A stretch of DNA of 64,000 bases from Pseudomaricurvus alkylphenolicus (GCF_011683955.1 NZ_JAAQPI010000009.1:186001-250000); one strand, 5' to 3'. Counted from the stretch's first letter, positions 25,291 to 34,539 are shown. The notes: a model not told the origin generated them from the sequence alone. Numbers and translations: made by a program.

Positions 25291-27714
25291 TCAGAAACGG
25301 TAATCAAATGTGACGCCGTAGGTGTTCGGCGTACCGGCGCTGCGAACATAGGGCCCATTGCCACCTTGATAAGCCGCCGGATAATAGTATTCGTCCGTTA
25401 AATTGCGACTCCACAGCATCGCTCGCCACTGACCATCCGTACTGCCGACCGCCACCTGCGCGTTAACGACCCAAAAATCGTCGGTGGCATCCTCGATGGC
25501 AACACCGCCAGAGGTTTCGCCCTGAAAACTGAAGTCGGTACCTACTTCCATTACCAAAGTTTCTCCGAGCGGCCATTCGTATTTTATCTGGCCGTTGTAC
25601 TGCCACTCTGGCGCCTGGGCCAGTTCAATGCCGGAAACGTCGTGGGTCACCACCGTCGGCCAGGCACTGGCGGCAGGATCTACCGCTTCCCATTTCTCCA
25701 CCTTGGTATCCAGATAGGCAATACCCAGATTGATATTAAGACCTTCAACCGGCAGCCATTTCAGTTCCAACTCTGCACCGTTAATGCGAGACTCGGGCAC
25801 ATTGGTCAATCCGGAGATATTGCCTACGAAGGTTACCGCCAGGTCTTGTTCCTGCTTGTCCTCGTAGTCGTACCAAAAGGCGGCCGCGTTAAGTTGCAGG
25901 GTGCCGTCAAGCAATGTGCTCTTAAGGCCCAGCTCAAACGCCGTTAACTCCTCCTCGGTGTAGGGAATCAGCTGCTGGGTGGTATTGGAATTTGCACCGT
26001 TAAATCCGCCGGACTTAAACGCTGTTGAGAAAGTGCCGTAAACCAGCAGATCTTCCGTTACGGCGTAGTCGAGCCCGATTTTTCCCATCCATTTGTTGGT
26101 GTCGATGGAGTCGGTAAAGGGGTGAAAGGCATCGTTGACATTGGGGCTGCCCAATAGTCCAAATACATAGTTGGGGGAATTGGGATCGTCATCAATGGTG
26201 CCGCAGTGACCCGCCGGCAAGGTCGAACCGAAGGAGAAGTTTAAAAAGCCCGCCAGACTGCCGTCTCCGGCGTCGTAGGTGCAACCGCTCCACTCCCGCT
26301 CTTCCTGAGTGTAACGGGCACCCAGAGTCAGCCGCAGATCCTGGGTCAGATTCCACTCCACGTGACCGAATACCGCAGCCGATTGTGTCTCCTGCTCGTA
26401 ACGGGTTTGCAGCTCCAGAATCGGAGACAAGGCAAATGGCGGAATGCCATAAGGGATAGAACCCTGGCCAAACATGGAGTCCGACATAAAGTAATGGTAT
26501 TCCTCATCCATTTCGTCATGGGAGTAATAAACACCGGCAATCCACATCAGCTCATCAGAGGTATAAGTCAGGCGCACTTCCTGGGAAAACACCTCCAGAT
26601 CAGTGGTGTTTATGTTGCTGGAATCGTTGTAAGCGCCACCGTCCCAATCGTTGGACTCCTGACGTTCAAACTTGTCGTAACCGGTAATGGCGGTCAGCGT
26701 CATGCCTTCATTCAGCTCCCACTCCAGTTTTGCCGAGGCACCGGTCAGCTCATTGTCCCGCTGCGGACGAAGGTCAAAGGTCTTGCCGGTGATGGGGCTG
26801 GTGTAGCTATTGGTCCAGTCAGCTGAGCGGCTGTCGCCGGTAGAGTACCAGGGTGGTGTTTCGCCGAAATTGGCACCGGTGGGCAATTGATAGTCTGCCA
26901 ATTGGCGATAAGGTAAGGCGTTTTCAGCTAAACCCGCCTGGCGGCCATCGTAGGCGGTGTTTGCACGATTTTCGGATTTGTCTCTGACAGCGTGCAAATT
27001 CAACAACAACGAGGCATTGTCATTCAGTTCAATATCAAATAATGCTCGTATCGCGCTAACGTCTTTTTCGCCCAATTCGTCATCGCGGGTGATGCTCTTT
27101 TGCCAGCCTTCATCAGATTGGGTGGTCTTATAAGCGAGGCGGGCGTTCACGTTGTCGGTCAGGCTGCCGCTGACAAAACCTTCAAAGTCCAGAGTATCAA
27201 AACGCCCGTGGCTGACACTGATACCGGCCTCGAATTCCTCAGTGGGTTTCTTGCTGACGAAATTGATTTGCCCCGCGGTGGTATTGCGACCATAGAGGTC
27301 CCCCTGCGGCCCCTTGAGTACCTCCACCCGCTCCATATCAATTAGTACACCGCGGCTCATCACTGTATAGGGTATCGCCACCTCGTCAAAGTAGAGCCCC
27401 ACCGTGGATGAGGCCGCAGTGCTGTAGTCCTGAAAGCCAACGCCGCGAATAGTGTAGTTGGGAGTGCCAGTTGCGGCCGCTTCATTAACCGTCAGGCCGG
27501 GGGTGTGTTGGGCTACGTCCTCAGCGGAGAACACACCCATGTCCTTCATTTGTTCGCCGCTAAAAGCGTTAACCGTGATACCTACATCGTTGATACTTTG
27601 AGCACGCTTCTGTGCCGTGACTACAATTTCTTCCAGCTGAATGGTCTCAGCGACCAGATTCATTGTTGGCAGACCCGCCAGCACCACGGAAATGGATAAT
27701 AGTGTTTTGCGCAT
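25291..27714 (-). CDS. TonB-dependent outer-membrane receptor
   Basis: An 807-residue receptor: signal peptide (about 1-22, ending in VAE), TonB-box-like EEIVVTAQKR, a plug domain to about 170 (RGVGFQDYS..., DRV-like DMERVEVLKGPQGDLYGRNTTAG), then a beta-barrel ending in VTFDYRF with the terminal Phe. The plug sequence is of the Proteobacterial subfamily often tied to aromatic, steroid or siderophore-like ligands. GGAGAGGG precedes the start. First gene of the receptor-amidase-deacetylase run, just downstream of the LuxR-type gene. Confidence 0.9.
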   Translation of the reverse strand: MRKTLLSISVVLAGLPTMNLVAETIQLEEIVVTAQKRAQSINDVGITVNAFSGEQMKDMGVFSAEDVAQHTPGLTVNEAAATGTPNYTIRGVGFQDYSTAASSTVGLYFDEVAIPYTVMSRGVLIDMERVEVLKGPQGDLYGRNTTAGQINFVSKKPTEEFEAGISVSHGRFDTLDFEGFVSGSLTDNVNARLAYKTTQSDEGWQKSITRDDELGEKDVSAIRALFDIELNDNASLLLNLHAVRDKSENRANTAYDGRQAGLAENALPYRQLADYQLPTGANFGETPPWYSTGDSRSADWTNSYTSPITGKTFDLRPQRDNELTGASAKLEWELNEGMTLTAITGYDKFERQESNDWDGGAYNDSSNINTTDLEVFSQEVRLTYTSDELMWIAGVYYSHDEMDEEYHYFMSDSMFGQGSIPYGIPPFALSPILELQTRYEQETQSAAVFGHVEWNLTQDLRLTLGARYTQEEREWSGCTYDAGDGSLAGFLNFSFGSTLPAGHCGTIDDDPNSPNYVFGLLGSPNVNDAFHPFTDSIDTNKWMGKIGLDYAVTEDLLVYGTFSTAFKSGGFNGANSNTTQQLIPYTEEELTAFELGLKSTLLDGTLQLNAAAFWYDYEDKQEQDLAVTFVGNISGLTNVPESRINGAELELKWLPVEGLNINLGIAYLDTKVEKWEAVDPAASAWPTVVTHDVSGIELAQAPEWQYNGQIKYEWPLGETLVMEVGTDFSFQGETSGGVAIEDATDDFWVVNAQVAVGSTDGQWRAMLWSRNLTDEYYYPAAYQGGNGPYVRSAGTPNTYGVTFDYRF

Positions 27715-27732
27715 TGCGCCCTCTCCTGTCGT

Positions 27733-27758
27733 TATGGTTATTGAGTTTGATAACCATA
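27733..27758. promoter_or_regulatory. perfect 9+9 inverted repeat upstream of the TonB receptor
   Basis: TATGGTTAT-N8-ATAACCATA lies 19 bp before the receptor start, between it and the LuxR/MalT-like gene. Its symmetry suits a dimeric activator or repressor; the adjacent LuxR-type protein is the first candidate. Confidence 0.45.
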
Positions 27759-27838
27759 CGCCAGGGGGGCGGGGTAAGTGACCGGACTAAAGTCCTGTTC
27801 TACCCCGGATCATTAAGAATATCAGTGGGATCAATAAG

Positions 27839-30544
27839 TTAGATGTCGATGATAGCCAGTTCACGGGCGGTGATGACGGCGGCCGTCCGATTGCGGACTC
27901 CCAATTTGCCGAAGATATTGGTGGCGTGCCACTTGACTGTTTTTTGGCTGATATGCAGATCGTCGGCTATATCGCTATTGGTACGCCCCTGGGCCATCAA
28001 CGTCAGGACATCGATCTCCCGACCGCTGAGCGGCTCAATCAACCCATGGGGTTTGTTGTCAGCGGTTTCTCCGGAGCCCCAATAGCCCAACAGAGTTTCA
28101 ACAAAGCTGTTTGCCAGTGGATCCCTGTCTTTGGGGGCCGACGCCAACAACTGCTTCATTGCTTCCCCCTCTTCCAGAAACAGGCAATAAGCGTCATTGG
28201 GTGCGGCGATTCGCAGGGCGTCTGTTAATATCGCTTGACTGACCTCCGTCTGACCGGCCTGCTGGTGCGCCAGAGCCAGGACCAACAGAGCCTTTAAGCG
28301 CAGATAACCCTGATCAAGCTGATGCAGCCGCTGCTCGAAGTCTTCCAGCCCCTGGATCGCTGTGTCTGTCTGACCCGCGACCAAAAGCAGCCGAAGTTGC
28401 AAAAAGCGTTTCAGATAGGCCACCCTTTCCCAGCCAACGGGCAGGGGCTCTAATTCATCGTCCAGAGGAATTTCGTGTTTGGTTGCTAATTTCAGGGCCT
28501 GTACAGATTGGCTCGCCTGCAGCAGGATTTCCAGTCGAACGGCATCCACAAAAAGGCAGTGCATGTCATGGCTAGGCGAATGGGGGTGAAGACCCAGCGC
28601 GTGGTCCAAGAGCTTCAAGGCTGCCGCCTGATCGCCCCGCAAGGCATACAAGCGAGCAAGGCTGCAGTAGCCTAATCGTAACAACCGCACCTGACCCACC
28701 TCCTCCAATATGGGAAGCGTCGCCTGCAGTAACGGCAGGGCCCGGTCCAGATGATTCATCTCCAGGTGCAATACACCACGCATGGCATCAAACACCGGAG
28801 CCACATAAATGCTCTGCTGACGGCTGGAAATACCATCGTCAAACCATCGGAAAATATCGAGCACCTGCTTCAGGTGCCCTTGCTGCAGCCTGAGCATGGC
28901 CATAAAACAATCCGAGTAGGCCACGCCAAAGCTGTGTCGGGTTTTAAGGTGACTGGCTCGGGCTTGTTTCAAGAGCCGCTCGGCCGACTCAAAATCCCCG
29001 TGCATGAGGTGGCTGTAGCCAAGGATATTGTTAATGGTGCCCTGCTGCCAGGCGAGTGGAGGGCAAAAATCAGCGGGGACCCGGGCCATCGCCTCCCCCG
29101 TTCGTTCCTGGGACATTTGAATGCCCGCATCCAGAATCGTCATGGACGTTTCCAGATTGGCTTCCTGCTCGTCTGAGAGATTGTCTCTGGTTTTTTTCCG
29201 GTCAATACACTCCCGCGCCTCATCACAAATCGCGCGGGCGTTGTCGGGCTGGTTCATATGGTAAAGGGCGGTCGCCTGCAGCAACAGCAGGTCCGGATGT
29301 CGGGCGCACACTGATGCGGGAATGCGCTTGATCAGGCTGTCGATCTGGGGCATGCGCCCCTGCACAAATTGCTCATAGCCATGTTGCTCGATAAATACGG
29401 CGGCATCTTCAGACGCATCGCCCGCGAGCGCATAGTCCACCGATTCCTGAAAAAAACCATTAGCGTCAAACCAGTGACTGGCGCGCCGGCTGTAGTGGCG
29501 GGCGTCCTGCAAATAGTGTTGCTGCAGTTTGCCCTGCAGGAATTCCTGAAACAGATGGTGATATCGGTACCAATCGCCCTTCTCGTCCAATGGAATCAGA
29601 AACAAATCGAGGTCTTTCAGGCGCTGAATGTAGAGCGTGCTATCGGATTGTTCGAATACTGCATTGCACAACTCAGCATTAAACCGATTAAGCAGAGACG
29701 AGCCCAATAAAAAGCGTTGCAGCTCCGGTGGTTGTTTTTCAAACACATCCGTTGCCAGATAGTCGGCCACATCGTGGAAATTGCCGGAAAATTCCCTGCG
29801 CTGAACGGATCGCCCCTCCTCTTTTAGGTACAGCGATGCCAATTGCAGCCCCGCCACCCAACCGTCACTGCGTTGATAGAGCTCGTCCAACACCTCTTCC
29901 GAAAGCTCCAGCTTGTGTAAACGGTTGAGGAATTCCCGCGATTCTGCCAACTCAAAGCGCAGAGACTCCGCATTGAGTTCGGTCAGCTTGTCCCCAACCC
30001 GCATCGACCCCAGCGACAGATCAGGCCGGACGCGACTGGCGATCACCATTCGAAAGTTGGGGCTTGCCAAGTTAAGTAAAAGCTCAACAAATTGGCATAC
30101 ATCAAGGTCGTCGACCAGATGAAAATCATCCAGAAAAAAGACGATCTCCCGGTCGAATTCGCTGATTTCATTTATCAGCAGGCCGAGCACCTTGGAGACA
30201 TCACTAGGGCCGACATTATCAAGAAAATCGAGAACCGGTTGTCCCAGTGCTGGTGAGAGAGTCTGCAAGCTGGCGACAAAATAGCGGACAAAAGTCGCCG
30301 GGTCGTTGTCACCGGAGTCGAGCGAAAGCCAGCAACACGCCTTCCTGCTCTCCATCAGTACGCTATACCACTGGCGTAACAGAGTGGATTTACCAAAACC
30401 CGCCGGTGCCGTTACCAGCGCCAGCCGCCGCCCTTGTGACTGTGCCAGCCGCTCAATCAGCCGAGGGCGATTCACAGCCCCGGAAACCTGGGCGGGTGGT
30501 GTGAACTTGGTTTTAATCAGATAGGCAGCAGCCGGGTTTTTCAT
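27839..30544 (-). CDS. MalT-like LuxR family ATP-dependent regulator
   Basis: A 901-residue LAL/STAND protein: NTPase domain with Walker A APAGFGKST (46-54) and a Walker B-like IVFFLDDFHL near residue 137, a long TPR-like helical region (about 350-800), and a C-terminal LuxR HTH (LSGREIDVLTLMAQGRTNSDIADDLHISQKTVKWHATNIFGKL read in parts). Such proteins act as effector-gated activators of a catabolic operon. It lies 125 bp upstream of the TonB receptor on the same strand and probably controls the receptor-amidase-deacetylase genes. Confidence 0.88.
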   Translation of the reverse strand: MKNPAAAYLIKTKFTPPAQVSGAVNRPRLIERLAQSQGRRLALVTAPAGFGKSTLLRQWYSVLMESRKACCWLSLDSGDNDPATFVRYFVASLQTLSPALGQPVLDFLDNVGPSDVSKVLGLLINEISEFDREIVFFLDDFHLVDDLDVCQFVELLLNLASPNFRMVIASRVRPDLSLGSMRVGDKLTELNAESLRFELAESREFLNRLHKLELSEEVLDELYQRSDGWVAGLQLASLYLKEEGRSVQRREFSGNFHDVADYLATDVFEKQPPELQRFLLGSSLLNRFNAELCNAVFEQSDSTLYIQRLKDLDLFLIPLDEKGDWYRYHHLFQEFLQGKLQQHYLQDARHYSRRASHWFDANGFFQESVDYALAGDASEDAAVFIEQHGYEQFVQGRMPQIDSLIKRIPASVCARHPDLLLLQATALYHMNQPDNARAICDEARECIDRKKTRDNLSDEQEANLETSMTILDAGIQMSQERTGEAMARVPADFCPPLAWQQGTINNILGYSHLMHGDFESAERLLKQARASHLKTRHSFGVAYSDCFMAMLRLQQGHLKQVLDIFRWFDDGISSRQQSIYVAPVFDAMRGVLHLEMNHLDRALPLLQATLPILEEVGQVRLLRLGYCSLARLYALRGDQAAALKLLDHALGLHPHSPSHDMHCLFVDAVRLEILLQASQSVQALKLATKHEIPLDDELEPLPVGWERVAYLKRFLQLRLLLVAGQTDTAIQGLEDFEQRLHQLDQGYLRLKALLVLALAHQQAGQTEVSQAILTDALRIAAPNDAYCLFLEEGEAMKQLLASAPKDRDPLANSFVETLLGYWGSGETADNKPHGLIEPLSGREIDVLTLMAQGRTNSDIADDLHISQKTVKWHATNIFGKLGVRNRTAAVITARELAIIDI

Positions 30545-30572
30545 TGGCGATACTCATTGGGATCGCCAAAAT

Positions 30573-31037
30573 TTAATCACATCCGATTTTTTCACACAAA
30601 CCCGGCTGCAAAACCGGAAACAAACGGTCGTACGCCAGGGTAAAGAAAAAGGTGTGGACCACCACCCACGCCATCAGCACCACATCCATCACTAACGCCT
30701 GCAACCAGGGGATGTCCAGCCACCAAACGATAATGGGTAATGAAGTGGCAGTAAGCACAAGTTCAAATCCCAGCGCGTGAGCGATGCGTCCCGGCAGAGA
30801 TCTTTCGGTTGGAATCCGGCCAAAATGCGCATCCATCCTGTCGTACAGGTAGTTGTAGATCATACTGATGATCAGGGCTTTGACGCAGAGTATGATGGCC
30901 AACGCGCCACTGTCGGTCACAGGGCGGTCAAATATGATTGACACCGCCGGTACGATCAGGGCGATCAGAGTCGCTTCCAGCAGCAACGAATAGCGAACGC
31001 GGTCCCATTTGCTGCGAATTGCCACGTTTTTGTTCAT
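30573..31037 (-). CDS. PACE family efflux protein (AceI-like)
   Basis: A 154-residue four-helix membrane protein made of two tandem bacterial transmembrane pair units. The conserved Glu in helix 1 (LLLEATLI), the NYLYDRMD segment after helix 2 and RIAHALGFE at the start of helix 3 match the pattern of AceI/PACE exporters of biocides and short diamines. The C-terminal VHTFFFTLAYDRLFP is typical. It diverges from the LysR gene at 31130, a very common arrangement for PACE genes. Confidence 0.88.
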   Translation of the reverse strand: MNKNVAIRSKWDRVRYSLLLEATLIALIVPAVSIIFDRPVTDSGALAIILCVKALIISMIYNYLYDRMDAHFGRIPTERSLPGRIAHALGFELVLTATSLPIIVWWLDIPWLQALVMDVVLMAWVVVHTFFFTLAYDRLFPVLQPGLCEKIGCD

Positions 31038-31085
31038 TTTTTCCTCGATACTGTCACATAAGGCTTGCTCATTCTATCCATCATT

Positions 31086-31113
31086 TAGATAATTAAAAGT
31101 TAGTAACTATCTA
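31086..31113. promoter_or_regulatory. inverted repeat in the PACE/LysR divergent promoter
   Basis: TAGATA (31086-31091) and TATCTA (31108-31113) are symmetric around a 16-bp AT-rich spacer in the 92-bp space between the two genes. Plausible LysR regulator site; short arms make it tentative. Confidence 0.3.
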
Positions 31114-31129
31114 TAAATGAGATACTTCG

Positions 31130-32026
31130 ATGCCAACACTGGACCAATTGACTGCTTTCGTAGCCGCCGCTGAGACCGGTTCTTTTTCTGCAGCTTCGCG
31201 GCAGCTCAATAAAGCTCAATCTGCCATCAGTACTGCCATCAATAATCTTGAAATTGAGACCAATCTCGAGCTCTTTGACCGCAGCGTACGTAAACCAAAA
31301 TTGACGCCCGATGGACAGTCACTGTTAAATTACGCTAATGCGGTATTACAAAGCTCCAGGGAATTTTCTGCTCATGCCTCTTCCCTGATCGGCCAGGAAG
31401 AAACCCGTTTGTGTCTTGCCGTAGAGCAGAGCATCCCCATCCAGACAATTCTTCCCGCATTGAGTGAATTTGAAGAACGCTTCCCGTTTATCGAAGTCGA
31501 ATTGCTCGACCCTGGCGCTCATGATGTGGCCTCACTGGTAAGAACAGATCGGGCAGATATTGGCTTGATGCTGGAACAGGAGGAATATCCGGAAGGCTAT
31601 CATTTTCGCTCCATGGGTCACTATCGGGTATTGCCGGTTTGCGGCAAAAACCACCCCCTGGTCACCGAACAGCCAGTATCCCTGCCAATGCTTCGTCACC
31701 ATCGTCAACTGGTGGTTCGCGGTCGCGAGCGAGGCGGCTCCGGACATGAAACACAGTCGATCAGTCCGAAGTTCTGGTTGTCTGAAAGTCCTTTTATCGT
31801 ATTGTCGCTGTTGTGCGCAGGAATTGGCTGGGCTTTTTTACCGGAAACTGTCGTGCAGGAAAAGGTGGATAACGGAGAGCTTGTGGTTTTGGATCTGGAC
31901 TACCTGGGTGCGGATATCCGCCAGGGGCTGGATCTTGTCTGGAGTCAACAACGGGCCCTGGGAGAAGCGGGCACATGGTTGCTTACCCGATTGTTGAACT
32001 TGGAAGTTGACCCGAAGAAGAATTGA
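31130..32026 (+). CDS. LysR family transcriptional regulator of the PACE gene
   Basis: A 298-residue LTTR with a canonical N-terminal winged helix (LDQLTAFVAAAETGSFSAASRQL, then AQSAISTAINNLEIETNLELFDRS) and an effector-binding domain. Divergent from the AceI-like exporter, so it most likely controls that gene and itself. Confidence 0.85.
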   Translation: MPTLDQLTAFVAAAETGSFSAASRQLNKAQSAISTAINNLEIETNLELFDRSVRKPKLTPDGQSLLNYANAVLQSSREFSAHASSLIGQEETRLCLAVEQSIPIQTILPALSEFEERFPFIEVELLDPGAHDVASLVRTDRADIGLMLEQEEYPEGYHFRSMGHYRVLPVCGKNHPLVTEQPVSLPMLRHHRQLVVRGRERGGSGHETQSISPKFWLSESPFIVLSLLCAGIGWAFLPETVVQEKVDNGELVVLDLDYLGADIRQGLDLVWSQQRALGEAGTWLLTRLLNLEVDPKKN

Positions 32027-32185
32027 CAATAGACGCCCCGGCTCCAAATGGCCGTTGTTTTTGCCGATGAAGTTAGCCCAGACCTGCCCATTCATTGTTT
32101 CCAGCGCCGTATTGATGCTGAGCAGCGATTAGGTTATCTCGGAGAGTTTTCACATTGGGCAGCCTGTTATACTTGAACATAGCTA

Positions 32186-33124
32186 TTACTGCAGCGTAAT
32201 CCTATCCTCATTTGGCCAGTGAAAATAGTCCAGCCTACTGTGCCTCTGGACGACGGATTTAACTGTACCGGACTGCCACAGCCGAGCTATGCTTTGCTCC
32301 AGGTGGTTCGCCATGCTTCTGGCGTCTTGCTGGAATCTCTCCGTAAAGATCATTGGTCTGACTGCCAAGGGTGTGACTTCCTTGACTAATTCCAACTGCG
32401 ATCCGTGGTGTTGCTGTTCGAATTGCTGCAACCCTACGGAAAAGTAAACAAAAAAATCAATACGCTTTGATGCCAGGGCCCTGAGCCCCTGCAGTGAATC
32501 GCCAAAGCCTTTGGGGACAAACGGTATCCCCAGAAATTCCCACCAGTAGGCCGCAGTGTGATGTTCCATTCTAAGACTGCCGATGCGATCTGCAGCAATA
32601 ATAACATTCTGACGGAAAGGATCTGAACTCCCTTTTCGTGCTATGTAACCGGCGCGCATGACCAATATCGGCTGGTAGCTGATAATCACCTGGGGCGAAT
32701 CTGTCACGTCAGAAACAGCATTTTGTTTCATGCCCCTAATGTATTTTGGCTGCAGTGGATGTAGATCACTGTCAACCGGAGCGGCGTATAACGCAATATC
32801 GATATGTTGCTTTCTTGCGGTGGGTTGCGATCTGGAAGCAGGCAGATATCTTAAAGTAAGCTGACATTTTATGTCCGCCGAAACCTGCTGGAGCAGATCG
32901 GGGAAAATGCCCATCTGCTTTTGGTCTTGAAAATAGAACAGCGGAAACTCTCTCGTCCAGAGTCCCACAGTGAGTTCGCATCTTTCTGCCGCCGTTAGTA
33001 TCGGAGTGAAAAATGAAGCTATAACGAAAAGAACTATGACAAATGCAGACTGAGTGGCCATCTTTCGCTGTCGTTCTTTGACCCCGGTAGCGCTTGGAGC
33101 TTTTGATGATACAAGGGTAGGCAT
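32186..33124 (-). CDS. periplasmic solute-binding-like protein with a captured TetR N-terminus (chimera)
   Basis: A 312-residue protein. Residues 22 onward look like a complete secreted protein: MATQSAFVIVLFVIASFFTP is a signal peptide cut near TAA, followed by a PBP2/family 3-like domain (LTVGLWTREFPLFYF..., RIGSLRMEHHTAAYWWEFLGI). Residues 1-21 instead resemble the start of the TetR protein at 41658-42290: both read ...TGVKERQRK. The upstream DNA (ribosome site GAGGG, a CCCTCAAATACGAAT block, an ACAAAC-N2-GTTTGT palindrome) is also shared. The gene thus carries the 5' end of a TetR paralogue in front of its own signal peptide. Whether translation starts at 33124 or at the internal ATG 33061 decides if secretion still works. 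Confidence 0.6.
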   Translation of the reverse strand: MPTLVSSKAPSATGVKERQRKMATQSAFVIVLFVIASFFTPILTAAERCELTVGLWTREFPLFYFQDQKQMGIFPDLLQQVSADIKCQLTLRYLPASRSQPTARKQHIDIALYAAPVDSDLHPLQPKYIRGMKQNAVSDVTDSPQVIISYQPILVMRAGYIARKGSSDPFRQNVIIAADRIGSLRMEHHTAAYWWEFLGIPFVPKGFGDSLQGLRALASKRIDFFVYFSVGLQQFEQQHHGSQLELVKEVTPLAVRPMIFTERFQQDARSMANHLEQSIARLWQSGTVKSVVQRHSRLDYFHWPNEDRITLQ

Positions 33125-33209
33125 ATAACCCTCAAATACGAATACGATATCTTATTTTACACAACCTATCGAAGCTCCTTGTCTTTTGCAAACAAACGGG
33201 TTTGTCTGC
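33066..33209. repeat. diverged copy of the TetR promoter-start region (other copy 42232-42374)
   Basis: About 144 bp match 42232-42374 in the same orientation. Shared blocks include CGCTGTCG, an ACCGGT-like segment, CCCTCAAATACGAAT and TTTTGCAAACAAACG, with nearly equal spacing (40 and 38 bp) between the last two. The copy covers operator, promoter, ribosome site and about 21 codons. Confidence 0.75.
33188..33209. promoter_or_regulatory. TetR-type operator candidate, copy 1
   Basis: GCA-A-ACAAAC-GG-GTTTGT-C-TGC is a 22-bp palindrome with one mismatched pair. The core ACAAAC-N2-GTTTGT is identical to that at 42354-42373 upstream of the TetR gene. It lies between the chimeric gene and the AhpD-like gene. 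Confidence 0.55.
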
Positions 33210-33273
33210 ATTCGATTCAGTACCTGCTTTAAATCTTATTAATTTCAATGGGTTAGTGGATTTCGTATAAACC

Positions 33274-33342
33274 ATCAGGCTAGCGGGTAGGTGCTACCGG
33301 ATTTATTCATTAGTCCCACAATAGTTGCGCTGCTAGCCTGAT
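33274..33342. repeat. 11-bp perfect inverted repeat bracketing a regulatory box
   Basis: ATCAGGCTAGC (33274-33284) and GCTAGCCTGAT (33332-33342) are exact inverse complements with a 47-bp interval that contains the GCTACCGG box. It lies 65-130 bp upstream of the AhpD-like start. It could be a paired regulator site or the ends of a small lost element. Confidence 0.45.
33293..33315 (+). promoter_or_regulatory. GCTACCGG-WTTATTCATT box upstream of the AhpD-like gene
   Basis: GCTACCGGATTTATTCATT matches the box at 43443 (upstream of the PcpC-like GST) in 17 of these 19 positions, and related copies at 44535 and 44557 (upstream of the MFS gene). The box begins 114 bp before this gene's start codon. 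Probable shared regulator site, best candidate the LysR protein at 42499-43407. Confidence 0.5.
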
Positions 33343-33406
33343 AACCGTAAGTACAAATTGATAGAACCCTAAATAACACTGACGACACAACCTTGGAGAT
33401 GTGCCC

Positions 33407-34060
33407 ATGCCTTTTGTCAAATCGTTACCCGAAGAAACCACCGCTGTGACTCTCTGGGGACTCCACCCTGAAGCCTACTCCGCCTGGCCAAATCTGGTAC
33501 AAGCCACCATGCGCAGTGAATCCGAGCTGTCCAATGGCGAAAAGGAACTGATTGGCGCCTACTCGTCCGCGCTGCGTGGCTGCACCCATTGTTACAGTGC
33601 CCACTATCCCGTGGCCATCGCCTACGGCATTGACCCCAAGTTCTTTGAAGACGTACTGCAGGATCCGAAGACGGCGCCGATTGACGAGAAGTTCCGCCCT
33701 ATTCTGGTTTTTGTGCACAAGCTGGTTACCGATCCCAACCGCCTGGTGCAAAAAGACGTTGATCCAATCTTTGCAGCGGGCTGGTCTGAAAGAACCCTCA
33801 CTGATGTTGTATTTATTTGTGCAACTTTCGCCTTTATGAACGCCATCATGCAGGGACACGGTGCCCACGACGCCGATCTGTCCGATTTTGGTCCAATCCA
33901 CGCGATCATTCGGGAAAAGGACCAGTATGGTCACGCAGAAGGTTCCGGTCGCAAAGATCCTAAAGCTCTGATGAAGGAGAGCATTGAGCGTTTTGGCGAG
34001 GAAGCCACCATGAAAGCCATCAAACGTGCCAAGGAACTGGGCATCGGCGACGCATTGTAA
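33407..34060 (+). CDS. AhpD-like / carboxymuconolactone-decarboxylase-family peroxidase
   Basis: A 217-residue protein of the AhpD-like fold. The redox and proton-relay motif is C59-T-H-C62-x3-H66, with the conserved acidic helix GEKELIGAYSSAL just before. Members with this CxxC-x3-H are peroxidase-related thiol enzymes rather than true decarboxylases. Start ATG 33407 lies 8 bp after TTGGAG; GTG 33401 is too near that site. A thioredoxin gene follows 90 bp downstream, a natural reductant. Expression is likely controlled by the box at 33293. Confidence 0.82.
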   Translation: MPFVKSLPEETTAVTLWGLHPEAYSAWPNLVQATMRSESELSNGEKELIGAYSSALRGCTHCYSAHYPVAIAYGIDPKFFEDVLQDPKTAPIDEKFRPILVFVHKLVTDPNRLVQKDVDPIFAAGWSERTLTDVVFICATFAFMNAIMQGHGAHDADLSDFGPIHAIIREKDQYGHAEGSGRKDPKALMKESIERFGEEATMKAIKRAKELGIGDAL

Positions 34061-34150
34061 TCTGTCTGCAGCATCAGGCTGAGTTTTAAGTCTGATGCTG
34101 CAGTTCTTCATCGCAGCTAAAGATTCCACATCAATAAATGAGGCACAACC

Positions 34151-34474
34151 GTGAGCATCATTAGTAACATCTCGGACAGTTCTTTCGAATCAGACGTGCT
34201 GAAGTCTGATGTTCCTGTACTCGTCGACTTTTGGGCAGAGTGGTGCCGCCCTTGTCGTATGCTGGGTAACACTCTGGATGAAATCGCCGGCGACTATGGT
34301 GACAAGATTAATATCTGCAAGTTGGATGTGGACGCTAACGAAGCCTCCCCTTCCAACTACGGGGTCAGGGGCATCCCAACGCTGATGATATTTAAGAACG
34401 GCGAGGTACAGGCAACCAGAAATGGACCCCTGTCCAAGACCGAACTGGCAGCCTTTATTGACGACAATGTCTGA
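34151..34474 (+). CDS. thioredoxin with WCRPC active site
   Basis: A 107-residue single-domain thioredoxin. The active site reads W31-C32-R-P-C35 instead of the usual WCGPC, and the cis-Pro loop is GIPT near residue 75. Replacing Gly with Arg may change redox potential and partner choice. The likely start is GTG 34151 after GAGG. It is coded directly after the AhpD-like protein and is followed by a terminator, so it probably reduces that protein. Confidence 0.85.
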   Translation: MSIISNISDSSFESDVLKSDVPVLVDFWAEWCRPCRMLGNTLDEIAGDYGDKINICKLDVDANEASPSNYGVRGIPTLMIFKNGEVQATRNGPLSKTELAAFIDDNV

Positions 34475-34539
34475 ATGAGCACAACAATGATTGCCTCTTC
34501 TGCATCTCATCTGTAAATCAGTAGACTTTCAACGGCATA

